This document shows, in pieces, positions 58,205 to 64,000 of a stretch of DNA of 64,000 bases. The DNA is taken from NCBI GenBank assembly GCA_001767455.1, contig MELC01000091.1:1-64000 (forward strand). The letters are read 5' to 3'. The notes beneath the pieces were generated by a model that was given only the letters and a program-made list of their open reading frames with translations, did no database searches and had not been told where the DNA came from. The stretch is from Acidobacteria bacterium RIFCSPLOWO2_12_FULL_66_21 (GTDB taxonomy: Bacteria; Acidobacteriota; Vicinamibacteria; Vicinamibacterales; 2-12-FULL-66-21). Positions within the stretch are counted from its first letter, which is position 1, and each line of letters starts with the position of its first letter. The position numbers and the translations under genes were made by a program.

Positions 58205-59806
58205 ATGGCACAGGTGCAGCAGCAGGTGGCCGGTCTCGAGGCCCACGGCATCCGCAACGTCGCGCGGGTGTACTGGAACCTCAGCGTGCCGGCGCTTTAC
58301 GAGGAGGCGGTCCGCCGCCGCGAGGCGTTGATGGCGGCTGACGGGCCGCTGGTCTGCCGCACGGGACAGCACACCGGACGATCGCCGAACGACAAGTTCA
58401 TCGTGCGTGAGCCCTCGAGCGAGGACCGCGTGTGGTGGAGCAAGGTCAACCGGCCCATCGATCCCTCGGCGTTCGACGCGCTGCACCAGCGCATGACGAG
58501 CTATATGGAAGGCAAGGAGCTCTTCGTGCAGGACTGCTTCGCGGGCGCCGATCCCCGGTACCGCCTGCCGGTGCGGATCGTCACGGAACAGGCGTGGCAC
58601 AGCCTGTTCGCCAAGCACCTGTTCATCGACGTGCGCGACTCCGAGGGACGGCCGGCGCACACGCCGGAGTTCACCGTCATCGACATGCCGGGGCTGCACG
58701 CCGATCCGGCGGTGCACGGCACGAACTCCGAGGTGTTCATCCTGGTCAACTTCGGAGAGCAGCTCGTGCTCATCGGCGGCACGAGCTACGCCGGCGAGAT
58801 CAAGAAGTCGATCTTCACGGTGATGAACTACCTGCTGCCGCTCCGCAACGTCATGTCGATGCACTGCTCGGCGAACGTCGGCGCCGACGGCGACGTCGCG
58901 CTGTTCTTCGGCCTGTCCGGCACGGGCAAGACGACGCTCTCGAGCGATCCCGATCGCGGCCTGATTGGCGACGACGAGCACGGCTGGAGCGAGGATGGCG
59001 TGTTCAACATCGAAGGCGGCTGCTACGCCAAGATGATCCGGCTGTCGGCTGAAGCGGAGCCGCAGATCTACGAGACGACGAGGCGGTTCGGCACGGTGCT
59101 CGAGAACGTGCACATGGCGTCGGGGACGCGGCGGCTCGATTTCGACAACGACTCGCTGACCGAGAACACCCGTGGCGCGTATCCGATCGAGTTCATCGAG
59201 AACTCGGTGCCGTCGGGGCAGGCGGGGCACCCGCGCAACATCATCATGCTGACCGCCGACGCGTTCGGCGTGGTGCCGCCGATCGCGCGGCTGACGCCGG
59301 CCGGCGCGATGTATCATTTCCTCTCCGGGTACACCGCGAAGGTGGCGGGCACGGAACGCGGCGTGACCGAGCCGAAGGCGACCTTCAGCACCTGCTTCGG
59401 CGCGCCGTTCATGGTGCTGCACCCCACCGTGTACGCGAAGTTCCTCGGGGAGAAGATCGCGCGCCACGACGTGCGGGTCTGGCTGGTGAACACGGGGTGG
59501 ACGGGCGGCCCGTACGGCGTCGGCACCCGCATGAAGATCAGCCACACGCGCGCGATGATCCGCGCGGCGCTCTCGGGCGCGCTCGACGAGGTCGCGTACG
59601 ACCGCGACCCGGTGTTCAACGTGGACGTGCCGCAGTCCTGCCCCGGCGTGCCGCCGGAGGTGCTCAAGCCGCGCCACACGTGGAGGAGCCCGACGGCGTA
59701 CGACGAGCAGGCGCACAAACTGGCGCGCATGTTCGGCGAGAATTTCAAGACGTTCGAGGCCGAGGCGACCGCGGACGTGCGGGCCGCCGGACCGCGGGCG
59801 TACTAA
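58205..59806 (+). CDS. pckA: Phosphoenolpyruvate carboxykinase (ATP)
   Basis: 533 residues from the ATG at 58205 with GAGAGAGGAC upstream. Signatures: [17 protein letters not shown] (substrate loop), [14 protein letters not shown] (PCK-specific), [14 protein letters not shown] (P-loop, 236-249), [23 protein letters not shown] (metal-binding kinase-2 region, D255/D256), and [14 protein letters not shown]. It converts oxaloacetate, ATP to PEP, CO2 and ADP for gluconeogenesis. Cytoplasmic, monocistronic with its own promoter. Confidence 0.95.
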   Translation: MAQVQQQVAGLEAHGIRNVARVYWNLSVPALYEEAVRRREALMAADGPLVCRTGQHTGRSPNDKFIVREPSSEDRVWWSKVNRPIDPSAFDALHQRMTSYMEGKELFVQDCFAGADPRYRLPVRIVTEQAWHSLFAKHLFIDVRDSEGRPAHTPEFTVIDMPGLHADPAVHGTNSEVFILVNFGEQLVLIGGTSYAGEIKKSIFTVMNYLLPLRNVMSMHCSANVGADGDVALFFGLSGTGKTTLSSDPDRGLIGDDEHGWSEDGVFNIEGGCYAKMIRLSAEAEPQIYETTRRFGTVLENVHMASGTRRLDFDNDSLTENTRGAYPIEFIENSVPSGQAGHPRNIIMLTADAFGVVPPIARLTPAGAMYHFLSGYTAKVAGTERGVTEPKATFSTCFGAPFMVLHPTVYAKFLGEKIARHDVRVWLVNTGWTGGPYGVGTRMKISHTRAMIRAALSGALDEVAYDRDPVFNVDVPQSCPGVPPEVLKPRHTWRSPTAYDEQAHKLARMFGENFKTFEAEATADVRAAGPRAY

Positions 59807-59924
59807 TTGGTGAATTGGTGAATTGGTGAGTTGGTGAATTCGTGAGTTGGTGGTTGAATCTGGCAAGTTGGTGAATCGGGCCCAGTTCACAATTCACCAA
59901 CTCACGAATTCACGAACTCACCAA
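59807..59924. repeat. GTGAATTG direct and inverted repeats between pckA and gatB
   Basis: GAATTGGTGAATTGGTGAGTT units (59806-59845) face CACAATTCACCAACTCACGAATTCACGAACTCACC (59888-59922, in part), so a long hairpin can form. The right arm abuts the gatB ATG (59925) with just AA between and removes any Shine-Dalgarno. Confidence 0.85.
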
Positions 59925-61370
59925 ATGTACGAATCGGTCATTGGTCTCGAGATTCACGCCCAGCTGCTGACACAGAGCAAGATCTTCTGCGGCTGCAGCA
60001 CACGTACCGGCGATCCGCCGAACACGCACGTCTGTCCCGTGTGCCTGGGGCTTCCCGGCGCGTTGCCCGTGCTGAACCGGCGCGCCGTCGAGCTGGCCGC
60101 GCAGGCGGCGATTGCGCTCGGCTGCACCATTCATCCCACGTCGGTCTTTGCCAGGAAGAACTACTTCTACCCGGATCTGCCGAAGGGCTATCAGATCTCC
60201 CAGTACGATCGCCCTCTCGCGACCGGTGGGAGTCTCCAGATTGCCACGGGCGGCCTCGCGCGGGAGATTGGCCTCATTCGCGTCCATCTCGAGGAGGACG
60301 CGGGCAAGTCGCTGCACGAAGGGTTCCCGGATTCCGACCGTTTCGCGCGCGTGGACTTCAATCGGAGCGGCGTCCCCCTCATCGAAATCGTCAGCCGGCC
60401 CGAGCTGCATTCCGCTGCCGAAGCGGCCGAGTTCTTCAGCCGGCTCCGTTCGATCCTCGTCGCCATCGGAGCCAGCGACGGGAACATGGAGGAAGGCAGC
60501 CTGCGCTGCGACGCCAACGTCTCGGTCCGTCCCGGAGGCGCCACCGCGATGGGCGTGAAGACGGAGATCAAGAACCTCAACTCGTTCCGCTACGTGCAGC
60601 GCGCGCTGGAATTCGAGCTGGAGCGCCAAACCGCCGTGCTGGAGGATGGCGGTCGCGTCATCCATGAAACACGATTGTGGGATCCTGCCGCCAACCGCAC
60701 CCACCCGATGCGAAGCAAGGAAGCGGCGGACGACTATCGCTACTTCCCGGAACCGGACCTGCCGCCCCTCCGGATCGAGGACGCCTGGATCGAGCGGCTG
60801 CGCGCCAGCCTGCCCGAGCTGCCCGATGCGCGGCGCCGGCGCTTCGTCGCTTCGTACGGGCTGCCCGAGTACGACGCGGGCGTGCTGACGGCCTCCCCCG
60901 CGCTCGCGTCGTACTTCGAGGCGACCGCCGCGGCGGCCGGCAACGCCAAGGCCGCCAGCAACTGGATCATGGGAGAGCTGCTTGGCCTCCTCAACGAGCG
61001 CGGCATCGGCATCGAGCGGGCCCCGATCGCCCCCTCCGCGCTGGCGGACTTGATCCGGCTCGTCGACTCGGGCACTATCAGCGGACCGACAGCCAAAGCG
61101 GTGTTCGCGGCGATGTACACCTCGGGGCGCGGCGCCCGGGCCATCGTCGACGCCGAGGGGCTCGCGCGCGTGGACGACGAAGCCCTGATCGCCCGGACGG
61201 TGGCCGGCGTGCTCGCGGCGAACGAGCGCGCCGTGCGGCAGTACCACGAGGGCAAGCGCCAGACCTTCGGGTTCCTTGTCGGCCAGGTGATGACAGCCAT
61301 GCAGGGCAGGGCCAATACGGAGATCGTCAACCGGCTGGTGCGCCGCGCGCTCGAGGAGGGGCCGGCGTGA
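59925..61370 (+). CDS. gatB: Aspartyl/glutamyl-tRNA(Asn/Gln) amidotransferase subunit B
   Basis: 481 residues from the ATG at 59925. MYESVIGLEIHAQL, CGCSTRTGDPPNTHVCPVCLGLPGALPVLN (with zinc cysteines), FARKNYFYPDLPKGYQISQYD, LHEGFPDSDRFARVDFNRSGVPLIEIVS, EEGSLRCDANVS, KTEIKNLNSF and TRLWDPAANRTHPMRSKEAADDYRYFPEPDLP are family hallmarks; the tail has a YqeY-like helical domain. It presents misacylated tRNA for amidation in the GatCAB complex; gatA and gatC are not nearby. Next start overlaps (GTGA, 61367-61370). Confidence 0.95.
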   Translation: MYESVIGLEIHAQLLTQSKIFCGCSTRTGDPPNTHVCPVCLGLPGALPVLNRRAVELAAQAAIALGCTIHPTSVFARKNYFYPDLPKGYQISQYDRPLATGGSLQIATGGLAREIGLIRVHLEEDAGKSLHEGFPDSDRFARVDFNRSGVPLIEIVSRPELHSAAEAAEFFSRLRSILVAIGASDGNMEEGSLRCDANVSVRPGGATAMGVKTEIKNLNSFRYVQRALEFELERQTAVLEDGGRVIHETRLWDPAANRTHPMRSKEAADDYRYFPEPDLPPLRIEDAWIERLRASLPELPDARRRRFVASYGLPEYDAGVLTASPALASYFEATAAAAGNAKAASNWIMGELLGLLNERGIGIERAPIAPSALADLIRLVDSGTISGPTAKAVFAAMYTSGRGARAIVDAEGLARVDDEALIARTVAGVLAANERAVRQYHEGKRQTFGFLVGQVMTAMQGRANTEIVNRLVRRALEEGPA

Positions 61371-62026
61371 TCGAGGCGTATCACGTCTCGAAGGCGTACA
61401 GCCGCGGGGTCTTCGCGCTGCGCGACCTGTCGCTCCGCATCGAAAAGGGAGAGTTTGTTTTTCTCACCGGCCCGAGCGGCGCCGGAAAGTCCACGCTGCT
61501 GCGCCTGCTGCTGCGGCAGGACGTGCCGTCGGAAGGGCAGCTCGTGGTCGCCGGCCGCAATCTCTCCAGCCTGACGCCCCGTCAGGTGCAGGCCTACCGG
61601 CGGTCGATTGGCTTCGTGTTCCAGGATTTCAAGCTGCTGCCCGGCAAGACCGTGCTCGAGAACGTCGCGTTCGTCCCGCGCGTGCTGGGGATGGCGATGT
61701 CGCAGCAGCAGCGCCGCACGTTTCAGGTGCTCAAGTGGGTGGGGCTCCAGCACCGGATGAGCGCGTACCCGCAGGAGCTCTCCGGGGGAGAGCAGCAGCG
61801 CATCGCGATTGCGCGCGCGCTGGTGAACGATCCCACCATCATTCTCGCCGATGAGCCGACGGGCAACCTCGATCCGGATTTGTCGCTGGAGATCATGAAC
61901 CTGTTCCGCGAGATCAACGCGCGGGGCACCACCGTGGTCGTGGCCACGCACGATCGTGAGCTGATCCGCCGCGTGGGCCGGCGCGCCGTGTCGCTCGACC
62001 ACGGCAAGATCGTGGAGGCCACCTGA
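61367..62026 (+). CDS. ftsE: Cell division ATP-binding protein FtsE
   Basis: 219 residues from a GTG overlapping the gatB stop, with GAGGAGGGG upstream. Walker A GPSGAGKSTLL, Q-loop FVFQDFKLLPGKTVLEN, signature LSGGEQQRIAIARAL, Walker B TIILADEPTGNLDP, switch H in VVATHD. YHVSKAY at the start and the short length fit FtsE. With FtsX it activates peptidoglycan hydrolases in the division septum. Overlap with ftsX is 1 bp (TGATG). Confidence 0.95.
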   Translation: MIEAYHVSKAYSRGVFALRDLSLRIEKGEFVFLTGPSGAGKSTLLRLLLRQDVPSEGQLVVAGRNLSSLTPRQVQAYRRSIGFVFQDFKLLPGKTVLENVAFVPRVLGMAMSQQQRRTFQVLKWVGLQHRMSAYPQELSGGEQQRIAIARALVNDPTIILADEPTGNLDPDLSLEIMNLFREINARGTTVVVATHDRELIRRVGRRAVSLDHGKIVEAT

Positions 62027-62916
62027 TGCGCGCCATTCGGTACTCGATCGCCGAGGCCGCGGCGAGCCTCTGGCGCGGGGGCGGCGCGGCGTTTGTCGCC
62101 GTCCTCACCATCGCCGCCGGTCTGTTCGTGCTCGGCTTCTTCCTCGTCGTCAACGCGAACGTGCAGCGGGTGGTGGGGCGGTGGAGCGAGTCGGCCGAAC
62201 TGTCGGTGTACTTGAAGGACGGGGCGACGGCCGACCAGCTGCGGACGGTCGACGAGCTGATCGCGCGAAGCGGCCTCGCCGCCCACCGGGAGTACGTCTC
62301 CAAGCAGCAGGCGGGCGCCCGGTTCAAGCAGGATTTCCCCGATCTGGCGCGAAGCTCCGACGAGCTCGACCGCAACCCGTTCCCGGCGTCGGTTGACGTG
62401 CGCCTGCGGCCGGAGGCGCGGACGGCCGGTGATGCCATCGAGTCGCTGGCCGGCGCGATCCAAAGCGTCGAGGGCGTGGCCGACGTCCGGTACGATCGCC
62501 GCTGGCTCGACCGCCTCAGTGCCATGGTGACGCTCGTGCGCGGCATCGGCCTCGCGATTCTCGTGGTGCTCGCGGTGGCGTCAGCGCTGACGGTCGCCAA
62601 TGTCGTCAGGCTCGCGGCCTCCGCGCGGCGCGACGAAATCGAGATCATGCAGCTCGTCGGAGCGCCGTTCGGCTACGTGCGCGGCCCGTTCGTCGTCGAA
62701 GGAATCCTGCAAGGGGGGCTGGGCGCCCTCGTCGCCGTCCTCGCCTTGTGGGGATTGTTCGCGCTGGCACGATTTCGCTACGGCCACTTTGCCGCCGATG
62801 CGATCGGTCTTTCGACGATTACATTTCTGCCACTGCAGGTGTGGGCGATCGTGGTGGCGGGCGGTATGCTCCTGGGATGCGCCGGCGGTTTCGCCGTCGC
62901 CCGCCGCGTGCGATAA
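62026..62916 (+). CDS. ftsX: Cell division permease FtsX
   Basis: 296 residues. Helix 1 (GGAAFVAVLTIAAGLFVLGFFLVV), then the extracellular loop ECD (SAELSVYLKDGATADQLRTV, REYVSKQQAGARFKQDFPDL, NPFPASVDVRLRPEAR), and the C-terminal helices LVRGIGLAILVVLAVASALTVANVVRL, REIEI-like RDEIEIMQLVGAPFGYVRGPFVVEG and two last helices. The length and order match FtsX. Signals through the ECD to hydrolases or their activators (M23-type proteins such as that at 31265 could be a target, but that is inference). Confidence 0.93.
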   Translation: MRAIRYSIAEAAASLWRGGGAAFVAVLTIAAGLFVLGFFLVVNANVQRVVGRWSESAELSVYLKDGATADQLRTVDELIARSGLAAHREYVSKQQAGARFKQDFPDLARSSDELDRNPFPASVDVRLRPEARTAGDAIESLAGAIQSVEGVADVRYDRRWLDRLSAMVTLVRGIGLAILVVLAVASALTVANVVRLAASARRDEIEIMQLVGAPFGYVRGPFVVEGILQGGLGALVAVLALWGLFALARFRYGHFAADAIGLSTITFLPLQVWAIVVAGGMLLGCAGGFAVARRVR

Positions 62917-62925
62917 CGACGATGT

Positions 62926-63005
62926 GGAGCGGACGGGATGGAGCCGGCGACGAAGCGCCGGTGCAATGAAGGCCGCTGGTCGGAGTGCAGGGGGCCCCGA
63001 CGAAA
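62926..63005. repeat. Type 1 dispersed repeat copy
   Basis: GGACGGGATGGAGCCGGCGACGAAGCG, then GGCCGCTGGTCGGAGTGCAG, GGGGCCCCGACGAAATG. Same orientation on the plus strand as in the other minus-strand copies. It lies after ftsX and before the promoter of the small gene at 63109. Confidence 0.8.
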
Positions 63006-63041
63006 TGTCGGTCGAGCTTGAAGATTCGGTCGCGGTTGCGG

Positions 63042-63071
63042 TTGACAGCTTTTCCTGTCCGCGCTTACACT
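63042..63071 (+). promoter_or_regulatory. Sigma-70 promoter of the 63109 gene
   Basis: TTGACA (63042-63047), 18-nt spacer, TACACT (63066-63071). Perfect -35 consensus; the 5' UTR of ~30 nt includes GAGGA before the ATG at 63109. Confidence 0.6.
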
Positions 63072-63108
63072 GGTGACACTCCACAGTATGAACCACGCGA
63101 GGACTCGC

Positions 63109-63393
63109 ATGGCACGCGTCGGCAGCCCGAATCGGCTCAGCGTTCCTGTTTGTGATCCAGCCGACTTCTATCGCCAGGAATTTCTCCGGCACAGGGAATG
63201 TCTCGCGAAGCAGCGCGAGTACTTCTCGGAGCGCGCGATCGGCGACGCGGACCGCGCGCTGGCGCTGGTCCTGTCGCAGCTCAAAGAGCTGTGCGAGAAG
63301 GACGGCGGCGATCAACTGATCTGCCGGCTCCTTCGCACCTTCAACGCCGTCACCGGCCTCTCCAGCTGGTCCGACCCGAAACAGTTTCACTGA
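63109..63393 (+). CDS. Small protein of unknown function
   Basis: 94 residues from the ATG at 63109 with GAGGA in place; an ATG at 63088 would add seven. Contains VPVCDPADFYRQEFLRHRECLAKQREYF and ALALVLSQLKELCEKDGGDQLICRLLRTFN, a mostly helical protein with four cysteines spaced far apart. No membrane segments. I do not recognise a family; could be a regulator or a metal-thiol binder. It has a good promoter and its stop overlaps a possible start (CTGA) of the glycerate kinase gene. Confidence 0.6.
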   Translation: MARVGSPNRLSVPVCDPADFYRQEFLRHRECLAKQREYFSERAIGDADRALALVLSQLKELCEKDGGDQLICRLLRTFNAVTGLSSWSDPKQFH

Positions 63394-63428
63394 GCGGCCT
63401 TCCTTCACTCAGACTCGATCTTCGGCAC

Positions 63429-64000
63429 ATGCTGCGCGCGGCAGTCGAGGCGGTCGAACCGCGTCGCCTCGTCGCATCGGCGCGCGCGCTCCCCGCGCTC
63501 GACGGCCGGCCCCTCTTCGTGATTGCCGCGGGCAAGGCCGCGTGGCCGATGGCCTCTGGGCTGGCGGATGTGCCTGGACTGGGAATCGAGGCCGGACTGC
63601 TGGCCGGACCGCGCATCGGTGCCGGTCCGCTTCCCGCGCGATTCGAATGGATCGCGGGAGGACACCCGCGGCCCGACGCCGCCAGTGAAGCCGGGGGCCG
63701 TCGTGCGCTGGCCCTCGCGCGCCAGAGCCGGTCAGGAGGAGCGCTTCTCGTGTTGTTGTCCGGCGGGGCCTCGTCGCTGCTCGCGGTGCCCGCGCCCGGC
63801 CTCACGCTCGACGACAAGGGCGCCACCATTGCCGCGCTGATGGACGAAGGTGCCGGCATCGCCGATCTGAACTGTGTCAGGAAGCATCTCTCCGCGATCA
63901 AAGGGGGACGGCTTGGCGCGACGGCCGGTTCCGCCATCGCGCTGGTCATCTCAGACGTGCACACACCCATCGAGGACGATCCCGCGGTCATCGGATCCGG
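63429..64000 (+). CDS. Glycerate 2-kinase (DUF4147/GckA), 5' part, truncated by the window
   Basis: The first 190 residues from an ATG at 63429. Motifs of the family: VIAAGKAAWPMASGL, GHPRPDAASEAGGRRAL, LLSGGASSLLAVPAPGLTLDD, GIADLNCVRKHLSAIKGGRLG and ALVISDVHTPIEDDPAVIGS. The glycerate 2-kinase phosphorylates D-glycerate in serine/glyoxylate or sugar-acid metabolism; the remaining C-terminal MOFRL half lies past the edge. Alignment of SLRLDLRHMLRAAVEAVEP to the family suggests ~12 further N-terminal residues; in frame only a CTG at 63390 overlapping the previous stop (CTGA) is available. Confidence 0.85.
   Translation, partial: MLRAAVEAVEPRRLVASARALPALDGRPLFVIAAGKAAWPMASGLADVPGLGIEAGLLAGPRIGAGPLPARFEWIAGGHPRPDAASEAGGRRALALARQSRSGGALLVLLSGGASSLLAVPAPGLTLDDKGATIAALMDEGAGIADLNCVRKHLSAIKGGRLGATAGSAIALVISDVHTPIEDDPAVIGS

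Noticed and set aside
56927-59890. Very long minus-strand open frame (987 codons) across the signalling and pckA genes
   Set aside because: High-GC antisense shadow: His/Arg/Asp-rich composition, no domains, and the plus strand has well-conserved genes there.

Overview
The window looks like a chromosomal piece of a GC-rich (by eye mostly high-60s percent GC) free-living didermal bacterium, most probably an acidobacterium, perhaps of the Vicinamibacteria type. The best clue is the translationally coupled pair of an acidobacterial-type PadR regulator and an 'acidobacterial duplicated orphan permease' (2712-5734). It fits with the PilT ATPase, the MacAB-TolC exporter, ATP-type PEP carboxykinase, the long-form IspH, and intergenic gaps packed with short tandem repeats. 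Taxonomy is inferred; there is no rRNA, tRNA or CRISPR array in the window.

Layout. 1-2650: lower-GC island with a methyltransferase fragment, the C-terminal half of a tyrosine recombinase and a complete hipBA-type pair. 2700-8520: PadR-ADOP; a two-gene operon of a MerT-like membrane protein and a thioredoxin-fold SELENOPROTEIN whose UGA codon (6161-6159, minus strand) is followed by a clear bacterial SECIS hairpin; DUF2277; a HTH-RDD membrane protein; a secreted protein of unknown function. 8726-11690: MBL-rhodanese sulfur enzyme and tryptophanase. 11759-19037: envelope locus SpoIIM / RDD / DUF58 / MoxR / DUF4350 / DUF4129 / multi-pass membrane protein. 19298-25918: six tightly packed genes for an NfnAB-like flavoprotein pair plus a four-subunit 2-oxoacid:ferredoxin oxidoreductase whose delta ferredoxin is fused to a second GltD-like flavoprotein. 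26038-34280: SYLF lipid-binding protein, PilT ATPase, a PA2779/PA2778-like pair, SH3 protein, M23 peptidase, L,D-transpeptidase and a phosphoesterase. 34464-40306: TesA/YbbA/YbbP-type operon, truncated AIM24, DksA-like zinc finger, ferritin-like protein, FolK. 40353-47138: MacB permease, MacB ATPase, MacA, TolC and a Spy-like protein, i.e. a tripartite exporter. 47372-51455: small secreted protein, IspH, ECF sigma / anti-sigma pair, SpoIID-like protein. 51661-58072: four signalling genes (NtrC, multi-domain histidine kinase, NtrC, REC-HD-GYP). 58205-64000: PckA, GatB, FtsE, FtsX, a small protein and the start of a glycerate 2-kinase.

Common themes. Most operons use ATGA, GTGA or TTGA stop/start overlaps, so translational coupling is the rule. 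Several first genes have a -10 box only 6-9 nt before the ATG and no Shine-Dalgarno sequence, suggesting leaderless mRNAs. Two families of GC-rich dispersed repeats recur through the window, and copies have entered coding sequences in frame (L,D-transpeptidase at 32425-32592, a secreted protein at 47449-47515). The selenoprotein and these in-frame repeats are the most noteworthy discoveries; the NfnAB-oxidoreductase operon is the most interesting metabolic module.
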